A DNA stretch of 64,000 bases from DAOPXV01 sp964551445 (GCA_964551445.1 CAZKCG010000004.1:1-64000); one strand, 5' to 3'. Counted from the first letter of the stretch, positions 28,913-37,854 are shown. The notes: generated by a model from the sequence alone, not told the origin. Program-made: numbers and translations.

Positions 28913-29968
28913 TTATTTTACATTTATTTTTCCGGTACCGGTTGACGCGACCTCGCCTATAAATTCACAGCAAAGTTCATCCCGTTTAAGCGAAACCGAC
29001 AGTTTATCTGCTTTTTCAGGCGGACAGAATATGAGCATACCGCCTGAGGTCTGAGCGTCGCACATCAATAAGCGCATATATTCAGCTACGTCATCATCAT
29101 ATATGATATGTTTGCTCAAGTATTCAAGGTTGGAAAATGTTCCGCCCGGAACGAAACCTTTCTTCGCGTAATCGCACGCGCCGGTAAATAAGGGCACGCG
29201 GCTCGAGTAAAGGTCTATATCTACCCCTGACGCCATGGCGACCTCGTGCATGTGCCCCAGAAGGCCGAATCCGGTTATATCGGTAGCGGCTCTGATCCCG
29301 CATTTTACCATTTTATTTCGAGCGTTGGTGTTTAAGCGTTCCATTGAATTTATTATTTCGTTCATGATACTTTTTGGCACTCTGTTCGTTCTTTTTTGCG
29401 CAGTCGTAATGATCCCGGTACCTAAGGGTTTAGTAAGAAATATTCGATCACCCGGTTTCGCTCTGGAATTATCTATTATCGACTTGTTATCAACGAACCC
29501 CAGCACGCACATTCCGAACTTGAGCTCGGGATCCTTTACTGAATGTCCTCCGCCTATGACGATCCCGGCTTCCATGGCTTTATCGGCGGCACCGGCCAGA
29601 ATTTTACTTAAAACGCTTCCCGGAATGTCATTTATAGGAAACCCCATGACGTTCAACGCCAGGAACGGCTCGCCGCCCATGGCGTAAACGTCGGATATGG
29701 AGTTGGCGGCGGCGATCATTCCAAAGTGATAAGCATCGTCGACCACCGGAGTGAAGAAATCCACCGTAAACACAAGCGACCTTCGGGCGTCGATCTTGTA
29801 AATAGCCGCGTCATCGCTATTTTTAAATCCGACGAGAAGGTTTTTGTCTTTTTTCAGCGGGATCTTCGATATTAAGTTTTTGAGGTCGCCCGGACCTAAT
29901 TTAGAGGCTCAGCCGGCGCAGGCCGAAAGGCTCGTGAGTCTGAACTTCTTCTTGTTCTTTTCTGACAA
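28913..29968 (-). CDS. selD: Selenide, water dikinase SelD, itself a selenoprotein (in-frame TGA = Sec20)
   Basis: Makes selenophosphate from selenide and ATP. The frame from 28913 reads upstream through a TGA at 29909-29911 to a TTG start at 29968, preceded by AAAGGA six bases away. The N-terminus then reads SACAG-U-ASKLGPGDL, the known SelD active-site loop with selenocysteine at position 20 and Cys17 three residues before it. Downstream, DDAAIY, VFTVDFFTPVVDDAYHFG and AAANSISDVYAMGG match the ATP-binding core. Total length is 351 residues, the family norm; stopping at the TGA would remove the catalytic loop. A short hairpin after the TGA fits a bacterial SECIS. selA, selB and selC are not in this window. 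Confidence 0.92.
29883..29911 (-). promoter_or_regulatory. Candidate bacterial SECIS element after the selD TGA codon
   Basis: On the minus strand the TGA codon (29909-29911) is followed 11 bases later by a hairpin AGGTC-CGGGC-GACCT (29897 down to 29883). The stem is five pairs and the small loop is G-rich, with G at its second position. Distance and loop features fit the loose bacterial SECIS pattern recognised by SelB. The stem is short, so this is moderate evidence. Confidence 0.55.
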
Positions 29969-29979
29969 TTGGTTTCCTT

Positions 29980-30150
29980 TTACTCTTTAGGTTTAACTTC
30001 TCTCATTTTTTCGAGGAGTTCTTTCTTGTGGTCGGTGTCGGGATGATGAAGGTTGTGTTTGTGGTCGTTTTCGGCTTTTACCTTGGCTTTTCCATCGACG
30101 TCATGGTTCGACGGTACGTGAGGCGGTAATTCTGTGTGAGCTACCTGCAT
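29980..30150 (-). CDS. Small His-rich hypothetical protein upstream of selD
   Basis: A 56-residue protein I do not recognise. It contains eight histidines and many Lys, Glu and Asp, with motifs such as NDHKHNLHHPDTDHKK, and no membrane segment or cysteine. A GGAGTG ribosome-binding site lies 6 bases before the ATG at 30150, and a good promoter lies just upstream, so I take it as a real gene. The stop is 11 bp before the selD start, suggesting co-transcription. His density allows metal binding, but that is inference. Confidence 0.6.
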   Translation of the reverse strand: MQVAHTELPPHVPSNHDVDGKAKVKAENDHKHNLHHPDTDHKKELLEKMREVKPKE

Positions 30151-30189
30151 AATGATCACTCCTTGATTTGAAAATGTTCTGTGGTATAG

Positions 30190-30218
30190 AATATAAACCA
30201 AAACTCGAAAAAAATCAA
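30190..30218 (-). promoter_or_regulatory. Promoter for the small His-rich gene and selD
   Basis: Minus-strand TTGATT (30213-30218) and TATATT (30190-30195) with a 17-base spacer. Transcription would start about 35 bases before the ATG at 30150. Confidence 0.6.
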
Positions 30219-30289
30219 CAGGTTCTTTTTTTCAGCTAAGTTAAAAAAATATGTTCCTTCTCATTTGGTATGGGTAAATTGATTGTTGT

Positions 30290-30660
30290 TTGCCACGCGA
30301 ATGGCTTCCGCGGCAGGCGGCATAGCCGCCGTGGAAGGCTGATTTTGCTTGATTTTCACAAATTAATTAGATGCTATTATGAGTCCCCCCTGCACCAGGG
30401 CATTCGGACCGACCGCGTCGTTTCCCGCCTAGTCTATCGCAAGCCGCTCATTTGCCATCCATGGCATCGCGGCACTTGCGCTTCCGGGCGTCGTCGTCCA
30501 GGCTCCAGCGACACTAGCGCCTCAGGCGCGTCGTCCATGGTATCGCGGCACTTTGGCCTTAGTCTGTCCACGGCTGCGCCGGCACTGCTGCTTCCGGGCC
30601 GGGCGTCCATGGCGAAAGCGGGACTTGAGCCTCAGGCCTCAAGTCCCGCAAGTGGAGAGG
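30290..30660. repeat. GC-rich intergenic repeat cluster with strong inverted repeats
   Basis: This stretch is much richer in G and C than its surroundings and holds no convincing gene. It contains a hairpin at 30305-30337 (CTTCC-GCGGC arms around GGCGGC-ATA-GCCGCC) and a perfect 12-bp inverted repeat at 30618-30649 (GCGGGACTTGAG with its complement). A 40-bp block at 30437-30476 is almost identical to 37878-37916, and a shorter echo, TCCATGG-TATCGCGGCACT, is near 30535-30555. Open frames here look like chance products of the composition. It belongs to the repeat family seen between the mnmG, rsmG and parB genes. Confidence 0.7.
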
Positions 30661-30670
30661 TAAAATCATT

Positions 30671-30713
30671 AAAATAAAAAGGGCCGTCCGGAAGTTCTAT
30701 TTCCAGACGGCTC
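30671..30713 (-). terminator. Rho-independent terminator of nifU-nifS
   Basis: On the minus strand, 13-base arms GAGCCGTCTGGAA (30713-30701) and TTCCGGACGGCCC (30693-30681) pair around a 7-base loop, with one mismatch near the base of the stem, and are followed by a T-rich run. It lies 50 bp after the nifS stop. Confidence 0.85.
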
Positions 30714-30764
30714 TTTTTAAACTTGAAACCGGATATAAACCATGAAAAAGTATATTTTTAAGGC

Positions 30765-31943
30765 TTACGCCGTTTTATTTCCTTTAGGAGCGTAAGGCGA
30801 CATCGCCCTGAGTTTTTTCGCGATCGCCGGCATTACTTCTATAATTTTATCTATTTCTTTATCGGTGCTGTAACGGCTTAAGCTGTATCTTATCGATCCG
30901 TGCGCGGCTGTGAACGGAACCCCCATGGCGCGCAGAACGTGCGACGGCTGAAGCGATCCCGAAGTGCAGGCCGAGCCTGATGAAGCGCATATGTTGAATT
31001 TATCGAGCATTAAAAGGATAGCCTCGCCTTCGATGAATTCAAAGCTTATATTGGTGGTGTTTGGAAGCCTGTGTTCTATATCGCCGTTGACGAAAGTGTT
31101 TCCTACACTTTTTAAAATGGAGGATTCGAGTCTGTCGCGTAACGCTCTTACGCGGGTATTTTCTTCGCCCATATGCTTTTTGGCCATTTCGCATGCTTTA
31201 CCGAGTCCGCAAATGGAAGCGACATTTTCCGTGCCCGCGCGTCTTCCGCGTTCCTGATGGCCGCCTATCATGAAAGGGCGGATCATGGTACCGCGGCGCA
31301 CGTATAAGACGCCGACGCCTTTGGGGGCGTGAAGCTTATGGCCCGATATGGCCATAAGATCTATCGTCGATCTTGAAAGGTCGATGGGAAGTTTCCCCGC
31401 TATCTGCACCGCGTCGACGTGAAACATCGCGTCGTGTTCCTTGACTATCTTTCCTATTTCTTCTATCGGAAATATAACGCCCGTTTCGTTGTTCGCATAC
31501 ATTACGGAAACGATCGCCGTATCGGGCCTTATCGATGCGCGCAATTCATCGAGGTCGAGCCGGCCCTGTTTATCGACGGAAAGATATGTGACGTCGTATC
31601 CTATCTTGTGGAGGTATCCGCAAAGATTAAGAACGGCGGGATGTTCGACCTTCGTCGTTATTATATGGCGTTTAGCGGGGTTTGACGCGAGTATTCCCAT
31701 GATGGCCGCGTTATCTGATTCCGAGCCGCAGGAGGTGAAAACTATTTCGGTAGGGATGGCGCCAATGAGATCCGCCGTTTTTTCGCGGGCTTCCTCTATT
31801 TTATGGGCTACCTGACCGCCGAAAGTATGGATCGATGAAGGGTTCCCATAAAAATCGGTCAGGAAGGGCTTCATTTCCTCGAAAACTTCAGGCGCTACGC
31901 AGGTGGTAGCGTTATTATCGACATATATCGCGTCCTTAATCAT
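30765..31943 (-). CDS. nifS: Cysteine desulfurase NifS/IscS
   Basis: A 392-residue PLP enzyme that takes sulfur from cysteine as an enzyme persulfide. The PLP lysine is Lys203 in SGHKLHAPKG, and the persulfide Cys326 is in SSGSACTSGS. The N-terminus VDNNATT is typical. I start at the ATG at 31943, with GGAGG at ideal spacing; this ATG lies inside the last codons of nifU (8-bp overlap). Coupling to nifU indicates Fe-S cluster assembly. selD is the next recognised metabolic gene in the same direction, so selenium delivery from selenocysteine is a possible second role. Confidence 0.95.
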   Translation of the reverse strand: MIKDAIYVDNNATTCVAPEVFEEMKPFLTDFYGNPSSIHTFGGQVAHKIEEAREKTADLIGAIPTEIVFTSCGSESDNAAIMGILASNPAKRHIITTKVEHPAVLNLCGYLHKIGYDVTYLSVDKQGRLDLDELRASIRPDTAIVSVMYANNETGVIFPIEEIGKIVKEHDAMFHVDAVQIAGKLPIDLSRSTIDLMAISGHKLHAPKGVGVLYVRRGTMIRPFMIGGHQERGRRAGTENVASICGLGKACEMAKKHMGEENTRVRALRDRLESSILKSVGNTFVNGDIEHRLPNTTNISFEFIEGEAILLMLDKFNICASSGSACTSGSLQPSHVLRAMGVPFTAAHGSIRYSLSRYSTDKEIDKIIEVMPAIAKKLRAMSPYAPKGNKTA

Positions 31944-32796
31944 TTTCAGCCTCCAATACTTCGATATCGCCCGCAACGAATTCTTTAAGCTTGGTTTCAA
32001 CGAAAGATTTTATGGTGAACGATGACGACGGGCAGTGGGCGCACATTCCGCGAAGGCGCACATAAACTTTATTATCCGAAATATCTATAAGGTCTATATC
32101 GCCGCCGTCTTTATTAAGAGAAGGCCTTATCTCTTTTTCTATGGTCTCTTCGATGAGTCTTACCTTTTGAACGACGGTAAGTTTTTTAGGCGGTCCCGCC
32201 GGTTTGGAAGATTCGTCCTTCGTTTTTTTCGCGTTCCACACGCCGTCTAATATGTCCTGAATATCCTGAATGCACGCGCCGCATCCGCCGCCGGCTTTCG
32301 TGTAGTTCATAATGTCCTCGACCGTGTGAAGTTTGTTCTCCTTCGCGAGTTTAATTATTTTATCCTCGGTTACTCCGAAGCATTTGCAGACGAGGCGCCC
32401 TTCCTCTTCGTCATGTTCGATCTTATAGCCGCGGTAATTGGCTATGGCGGCTTCCAGCGCTTCTTTTCCCATGACGGAACAGTGCATCTTTTCGGGCGGA
32501 AGGCCGTCTAACTGTTTTGATATGTCGGCGTTGGTTATTTTTGCCGCGTCGTCGAGCTTCATGCCTTTTATCATTTCGGTCATGATCGATGAAGAGGCGA
32601 TCGCCGAGCCGCAGCCGAAGGTCTGAAATTTAGCGTCGATTATGGTATCTTTTTCTTTATCTATTTTTAATGTCAGCCGGAGAGCGTCGCCGCAGGCCAT
32701 GGATCCTACCTCGCCGATCGCGTCCGGAGCTTCGACTTCACCGTAATTTCTGGGGTTATGAAAATGGTCCAATACTTTACCTGAGTAATTCCACAT
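31936..32796 (-). CDS. nifU: Fe-S cluster scaffold NifU (IscU-BFD-Nfu)
   Basis: A 286-residue full-length NifU with three modules. The IscU-like N-domain has Cys35, Cys62 and Cys106. The central [2Fe-2S] BFD-like domain has Cys137, Cys139, Cys172 and Cys175. The C-terminal Nfu domain has Cys252-x2-Cys255 in GMCAHCPSS. It builds clusters using sulfur from NifS and passes them to targets such as the hydrogenase and HdrA. No nitrogenase genes are nearby, so this is a housekeeping NIF-type system, as in many anaerobes. It has its own strong promoter at the strand-switch point. Confidence 0.96.
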   Translation of the reverse strand: MWNYSGKVLDHFHNPRNYGEVEAPDAIGEVGSMACGDALRLTLKIDKEKDTIIDAKFQTFGCGSAIASSSIMTEMIKGMKLDDAAKITNADISKQLDGLPPEKMHCSVMGKEALEAAIANYRGYKIEHDEEEGRLVCKCFGVTEDKIIKLAKENKLHTVEDIMNYTKAGGGCGACIQDIQDILDGVWNAKKTKDESSKPAGPPKKLTVVQKVRLIEETIEKEIRPSLNKDGGDIDLIDISDNKVYVRLRGMCAHCPSSSFTIKSFVETKLKEFVAGDIEVLEAEND

Positions 32797-32897
32797 AAAA
32801 AGTCACCTGGCTTTCATTTATTTTAATTTTATTAAAATGTTTAAATTAACAGTATCATTAAAGTTTTTTAAGTATATTGCCAATGCACTGAAAATTG

Positions 32898-32926
32898 ATT
32901 ATATCATACAGGAAATTTATTATCAA
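32898..32926 (-). promoter_or_regulatory. Promoter of nifU-nifS
   Basis: Minus-strand TTGATA (32921-32926) and TATAAT (32898-32903) with a 17-base spacer. It gives a leader of about 95 nt before nifU. Confidence 0.7.
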
Positions 32927-32995
32927 GTGTTTTGAAAACAAAACAAGACTTTTTTTGTCAAGTATTGGTTTTGTGCTGAAAAATGCGTGTTTTGA

Positions 32996-33024
32996 TTGAC
33001 AAAGAAAACAAAATGGTATAAAAT
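32996..33024 (+). promoter_or_regulatory. Promoter of the rightward operon starting at the sugar transferase
   Basis: TTGACA (32996-33001) and TAAAAT (33019-33024) with a 17-base spacer; TATAAA overlaps at 33017-33022. It diverges from the nifU promoter about 70 bp away, so this 330-bp AT-rich gap is where gene direction switches. Confidence 0.65.
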
Positions 33025-33130
33025 ATAGCCCACAATTGTTAAACCGGCCGGTAGCATAATAAAACCCGGATGAAAACCGCTGGATCGAAACGGGCCTGAC
33101 CGTATCATATAAAATCTGTGAGATGGATCG

Positions 33131-33733
33131 ATGCCGTACGAAAGAGAAAAAAAGATGAAACATAAGATATACGGTAAACTGAAACGCGTTTTCGACATTG
33201 CGTTCTCGTTATTCATAATAGTTCCTTTCATGCCTGTGTGGCTATTGATCGCGATCATAATAAAGCTCGATTCTAAGGGCCCGGTCATATTCAGGCAGAT
33301 CAGGGTAGGCCTCGACGGGCGGATGTTTCAGATGTATAAATTCCGCACCATGGTCAAGAACGCCCATAAGATCGGCCCATTACTGACCGAAAAAGACGAT
33401 CCCAGGCGGACGATGATAGGAAAATTTTTGAGAAAGACAAGTATTGACGAAATACCCAACTTCATCAATGTTTTGAAGGGCGAGATGAGCGTCATAGGGC
33501 CGCGGCCGGACGTTCCCGACATAGTCTGCAATTACGACAAATGGCAGAAAAAAGTGCTGAGCGTGAAACCCGGGATCACGGGTTTTTCACAGGTCCTCGG
33601 AAGGCAGGAGGTCGAGCTTGAGACCAAGCTTCGATACGACCGATATTACGTAAAAAAAATGAATGTTTTCTTTGATATGTGGATAATGTTTCGCACGATA
33701 TTCGTGGTTTTCGGCGGAGAAGGCGCGAGATAG
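33131..33733 (+). CDS. Undecaprenyl-phosphate sugar transferase (WcaJ/PglC-type)
   Basis: A 200-residue monotopic phosphoglycosyl transferase. A hydrophobic helix (about 22-43) with a proline anchors it in the membrane. Family motifs follow: GPVIFRQIRVG, MYKFRTM, the catalytic SIDEIP Asp-Glu pair, and GEMSVIGPRP. It transfers a sugar phosphate from a nucleotide sugar to a polyprenyl phosphate, starting glycan or exopolysaccharide synthesis. It is the short catalytic-core form without an N-terminal CoA-binding-like domain. No other glycan genes surround it. A start eight codons later is possible. Confidence 0.93.
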   Translation: MPYEREKKMKHKIYGKLKRVFDIAFSLFIIVPFMPVWLLIAIIIKLDSKGPVIFRQIRVGLDGRMFQMYKFRTMVKNAHKIGPLLTEKDDPRRTMIGKFLRKTSIDEIPNFINVLKGEMSVIGPRPDVPDIVCNYDKWQKKVLSVKPGITGFSQVLGRQEVELETKLRYDRYYVKKMNVFFDMWIMFRTIFVVFGGEGAR

Positions 33734-33758
33734 GCGTTCGATCTAAGGTTGAATTAAA

Positions 33759-35870
33759 ATGTTTATTAAAAAAGGCCTTGGCGCAGCTTTTGACAAAGAC
33801 CCTTATAATGCCGGATTAAAAGCGGCGGGCAGGGCGCTCGATCAGAATAACGATCCTCAAGCGGCGATACTTTTCGCGTCATCATCTCTCGATTCGGGAC
33901 TTGTGTTAAAAGGCGCGGGAAGCGTTCTAGGAAACATACCGGTGTTCGGCTCCTCGTCTTATTTTGAAATGTCTAATTCCGGGCTTGAAAGCGGTTCGGT
34001 GGTCATTTTACTTCTTTCATCAGATGTTATAGATTTTAACGTCCGGTTCAAAGATTGCGGAAAAGACCCTTATAAAGCCGCGAAGGCAATATCTTCGGGA
34101 TACGCTAAAAATGCTTCGCTGTCTGAAAATGACGCGGTCACATGCCTTATCACTGGAACTGAACTTCATTTCAAAGGTTCGAGATATCTTGACGCGATAG
34201 CTGATTCGTTTCCATTTCCGATCCCGGTCACAGGCGGCGGATCGGCCGGAATTTACGGCGATGACCTTAATTTTGAATTTTTTAACGGGCGGCAGTTCTG
34301 CGGCGGCGAAGCCGTGTCGAATAACGTCAGCATGCTTTTCATGAAGACGGCCGGAACTGAAAATATAAGATTCGGATACGCTTCCGAAAGCAGCTGGTCG
34401 CCGATAGCGAAAGCGGTTAAATGCAGCGGGGCGAAAGGAAATCTGGTGTATGAGGTCGACGGAGGGCCAATACATGATTATCTTGAGACTTACCTGGGAG
34501 AAGATTTCGCTAATTCTTTAAATACAACATCTTATAAATATTCGTTCATTGAGATATTAAAAGACGGCGAAACGCTGAAGCATATAATTCGAACGCCGGG
34601 AAATTTTGACCCGAAAACCGGCGCTATTGAATTTTTTCCGAACGAGGATATGCTCGGAAAGACCATACAGCTTGTGCAGCTGGGGCGCGATGAAATGCTG
34701 GAAGGCGTTAAAAAAGCGGCTGTTAACGCGAAATGCGCGCTCGCTGGATTTGAACCGGAGGCGGTTTTTGTGTTCAGCTGTCATTTGAGGCACCGGGTGC
34801 TTCATTCGAGAACGGGCGAAGAAATAGCCGCCGTTAAAAAGGTGTTCGGCGAAAATGTCCCGGTGATAGGCTGTTATTGCGCGGGTGAATACGGCCCGCT
34901 TTATGAGCGGTATGAAGATATAACGAACGCGGAAAAGGCGTTGAGCGGGTCGAAACAATTGTCCACATCGATATCCATAATGGTCATAGGATCGAGACCG
35001 GATCAGGCTGAAAAAATTGAAGTTAATTATTATAAAAAACTTTGCGAATATAAAAAAGCCGATAAAAAAGGCGAAACGCCGGCCGCAGCTTTAAAGCGAA
35101 GGATCAGAGAAAACGAATCAATGCTGAAAAAAGCGGAACGGATAATATCGGAGACCGAAAAAGCGTTTAAAAATATAAACAGCGAGCATTACAGGCTTAC
35201 GGTCGAACTTCAGAAGAAAAACGCCGAGCTTTTCGAGGCGAACGAAAAAAACGAGAAACTGCAGGAAATAATTAAAAAATATACGCCGCATACCGTGTGG
35301 AAGAAAGCCAGAAAGACGGTTGAGGCGGGTAATTATGAGATCCCGGACGAGGAACTTTTCAGTGTGCTTATGTTCATCGACGTGAAGGGATTTACATCTT
35401 ATGCTGAAAAACACGCGCCGGCGGATGTTATAAAAGCCATAAACGAGATCTTTGACCCTCTGACGGATATCGTTTATTCAAACGGCGGCGATATAGATAA
35501 ATTCATAGGCGACTGTATATTTGCGGTATTTGCGACAGAAGACGCGGCTTTTTCGACGGCGGTCTCTGCGCAGCGGTTCATGAAGGCGCAAAGATCGGAT
35601 CATTTTAAAATAAGGATCGGAATAAACGGCGGGCGCGTCATTTCGGGCAACGTCGGAGGATGCGAAAGGCGGGACAACACACTGATAGGCGACGCGGTTA
35701 ATCTGGCCCAGAGGCTTGAGTCAAATTGCGAGCCTGGTACCGTTTTAATATCTGAAGCCGCGTTCGAAAAAATAGACCGGAAATTATTAAAAGGTTTTAA
35801 TATCATAAAAAAAAGCGTAGAGGTAAAAGGAAAAGAGCGCCCCGTAAAAGCCGTAGGCGTAATCATTTAA
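33759..35870 (+). CDS. FIST-domain sensor fused to a class III nucleotide cyclase
   Basis: A 703-residue soluble protein. Residues about 25-220 match the FIST N domain (AILFASSSLDSG, IPVFGSSSYFEM) and about 235-395 the FIST C domain. A charged coiled coil follows (about 440-515), then a class III cyclase catalytic domain (about 530-700). Metal-binding Asp541 (FIDVKGFTS) and Asp585 (KFIGD), purine-binding Lys581 and an Asp before TLIGDAVNLAQRLE are present, consistent with an active adenylate cyclase. FIST domains are thought to bind small ligands, perhaps amino acids. It follows the sugar transferase by 25 bp and precedes mnmG by 14 bp. Confidence 0.88.
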   Translation: MFIKKGLGAAFDKDPYNAGLKAAGRALDQNNDPQAAILFASSSLDSGLVLKGAGSVLGNIPVFGSSSYFEMSNSGLESGSVVILLLSSDVIDFNVRFKDCGKDPYKAAKAISSGYAKNASLSENDAVTCLITGTELHFKGSRYLDAIADSFPFPIPVTGGGSAGIYGDDLNFEFFNGRQFCGGEAVSNNVSMLFMKTAGTENIRFGYASESSWSPIAKAVKCSGAKGNLVYEVDGGPIHDYLETYLGEDFANSLNTTSYKYSFIEILKDGETLKHIIRTPGNFDPKTGAIEFFPNEDMLGKTIQLVQLGRDEMLEGVKKAAVNAKCALAGFEPEAVFVFSCHLRHRVLHSRTGEEIAAVKKVFGENVPVIGCYCAGEYGPLYERYEDITNAEKALSGSKQLSTSISIMVIGSRPDQAEKIEVNYYKKLCEYKKADKKGETPAAALKRRIRENESMLKKAERIISETEKAFKNINSEHYRLTVELQKKNAELFEANEKNEKLQEIIKKYTPHTVWKKARKTVEAGNYEIPDEELFSVLMFIDVKGFTSYAEKHAPADVIKAINEIFDPLTDIVYSNGGDIDKFIGDCIFAVFATEDAAFSTAVSAQRFMKAQRSDHFKIRIGINGGRVISGNVGGCERRDNTLIGDAVNLAQRLESNCEPGTVLISEAAFEKIDRKLLKGFNIIKKSVEVKGKERPVKAVGVII

Positions 35871-35884
35871 CCGGAGAAATTAAA

Positions 35885-37840
35885 GTGTGTGAACCTTCAA
35901 ACTTTCATGGCGGATACGATATAATTGTCGTGGGTGCGGGCCACGCGGGATGCGAGGCGGCCGCGGCTTCGGCGCGCATGGGAATGAAGACGCTTTTATT
36001 GACGCTTAACCTTGATAATCTCGCGCTGATGCCGTGCAATCCATCGATCGGCGGCCCCGGAAAAGGCCACATAGTCCGTGAGATCGACGCGCTCGGCGGT
36101 ATCATGGGGCGGGCCATAGACAGATCTTATATTCAGATAAGGGTTTTAAACGACTCGCGCGGTCCGGCGGTAAGGGCGCTGCGGGCTCAGGCCGATAAGA
36201 AGAAATATCAGCTCGAGATGAAAAAACTTATTGAGAGCGAAGAAAATATACATATCAAAACGGGCATAGTTTCGAAGCTTCTGGCTGAAAAAACGGCCGG
36301 CGTGGACGAATGTGCGAAAGCGGGCCCGAAGTACAGGATATGCGGCGTTGAAACAAGCAACGGGATGCGCTATTTGGCTAAAAGCGTGATATTATGCACC
36401 GGCGTATATCTGCGATCAGACATTATAATCGGCGATATAAAATATAAGGGCGGACCGCATAACGATATATCGGCGGACGAGCTTTCATTATCGCTCATCG
36501 AATACGGCTTTAACATAGAGCGTCTCCAGACGGCGACGCCATGCCGGGTCAATCGCTCGTCCATAGATTTCTCTAAATTCAAAACGCTTCCATATAGCTC
36601 GAGCGTCAGATGTTTTTCATTTGAAAGCCCGCTTTCGAGGGAGGTCCAGGACGATTGTTACCTGGCGTTCTCGAACGAATCCACCGTCGAGATAATAAAA
36701 AATAACATACACAGATCGCCTCTGGTCATAGGAAATATCACCAATAACGGCCCGCGTTACTGCCCTTCGATAGACCGCAAGGTCATAAATTTTCCAAATA
36801 AGGCGAACCATCAGATATTTATCGAGCCGGAAGGCGAAAATTCCAATGAGATGTATCTTCAGGGTCTTACGACCTCAATGCCGCCTGACGTTCAGCAGGC
36901 GATCCTGCGCTCTATTCCCGGCCTTGAAAATATCGAGATAATGCGCTACGGTTACGCCATAGAATACGATTTCATGCCGCCCAATCAGCTTACGCCTACG
37001 CTTGAAACAAAGCTCATGGAAGGGCTTTTCTGCGCGGGCCAGATAAACGGGACATCCGGTTATGAAGAGGCGGCGGGCCAGGGAATCATCGCAGGAATGA
37101 ACGCGGCGCTAAAGATCCGGAAAAGAAAGCCGGTTATATTATCCCGCGCGTCATCCTATATTGGCGTAATGATAGACGATCTGGTGACTAAGCCGCTTTT
37201 AGAGCCGTATAGAATGTTCACATCCCGCGCGGAGCACAGGCTCATGCTCTCGAGTGAGAGCGCGTATTTCAGGCTTTCGGGCATAGGCCGCCGCGCCGGG
37301 CTTTTAAGCCGCGAAAAATACGGCCGGATATTGAGCGAAAAACGCATAGTTTCGAGGGAAATAAGATCCCTTAAAAATTTCAGGGTGAACCCTACGAATG
37401 AAAATAACGCCGTTCTTCTTTCGTTAGGCGAAACGCATCTTAAAAAACCGTTTTCAGCTTTTGAAGTTCTTATGCGTGAAAAGATCGGCTATCTTGACCT
37501 GACGAAATTCGGTTTCAGGTGCGCGCTTAAAAAACCCGGGTACGCCGATATGATAGAACTTATCGAGGTGCACGTAAAATACAGCGGTTATATCGATCGC
37601 GAACTCGGCCAGATCGAGCGCATGAAAAAGATAGAGAAAGTGTTGATAGCGCCTGACTTTGATTATATCGAAATAAAAGGCCTTTCAAAGGAAAGCAGAG
37701 AACTTTTAATGAAGTACAGGCCCCATAATCTCGGACAGGCGTCTAGGCTTCAGGGCGTCACGCCGGCCGAGATATCGCTTCTGATGGTATATCTGAGCTC
37801 AAAAAGGGGAATGGGGAACAATAGCCGAGTGAAGAGTTGA
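35885..37840 (+). CDS. mnmG: MnmG (GidA) tRNA-modification flavoprotein, first copy
   Basis: A 651-residue FAD/NADH enzyme acting with MnmE to place carboxymethylaminomethyl groups on tRNA wobble uridine. The FAD motif is GAGHAGCEAA. The two catalytic-type cysteines are kept, in MPCNPSIGG and GPRYCPSID. The N-terminal GHIVREIDALGG and the C-terminal GQASRLQGVTPAEISLL, which contacts MnmE and tRNA, are canonical. The middle is divergent: LQTATPCRV replaces LKTGTPPR, and the GTFL-type segment reads GVYLRSDIIIGD. A second, differently diverged mnmG follows 230 bp later. MnmE is not in the window. The start codon at 35885 is GTG. Confidence 0.88.
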   Translation: MCEPSNFHGGYDIIVVGAGHAGCEAAAASARMGMKTLLLTLNLDNLALMPCNPSIGGPGKGHIVREIDALGGIMGRAIDRSYIQIRVLNDSRGPAVRALRAQADKKKYQLEMKKLIESEENIHIKTGIVSKLLAEKTAGVDECAKAGPKYRICGVETSNGMRYLAKSVILCTGVYLRSDIIIGDIKYKGGPHNDISADELSLSLIEYGFNIERLQTATPCRVNRSSIDFSKFKTLPYSSSVRCFSFESPLSREVQDDCYLAFSNESTVEIIKNNIHRSPLVIGNITNNGPRYCPSIDRKVINFPNKANHQIFIEPEGENSNEMYLQGLTTSMPPDVQQAILRSIPGLENIEIMRYGYAIEYDFMPPNQLTPTLETKLMEGLFCAGQINGTSGYEEAAGQGIIAGMNAALKIRKRKPVILSRASSYIGVMIDDLVTKPLLEPYRMFTSRAEHRLMLSSESAYFRLSGIGRRAGLLSREKYGRILSEKRIVSREIRSLKNFRVNPTNENNAVLLSLGETHLKKPFSAFEVLMREKIGYLDLTKFGFRCALKKPGYADMIELIEVHVKYSGYIDRELGQIERMKKIEKVLIAPDFDYIEIKGLSKESRELLMKYRPHNLGQASRLQGVTPAEISLLMVYLSSKRGMGNNSRVKS

Positions 37841-37854
37841 TAGTGAAGAGTGGA

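Noticed and set aside
30270..30677. Long plus-strand open frame of 135 residues in the GC-rich spacer
   Set aside because: It lies wholly within repeats and hairpins, has no recognisable domain, and its composition follows the repeats. It is treated as repeat sequence.
32797..33130. Replication origin at the strand-switch gap
   Set aside because: AT-rich and divergent, but it contains no DnaA box close to consensus; promoters explain the region well enough.
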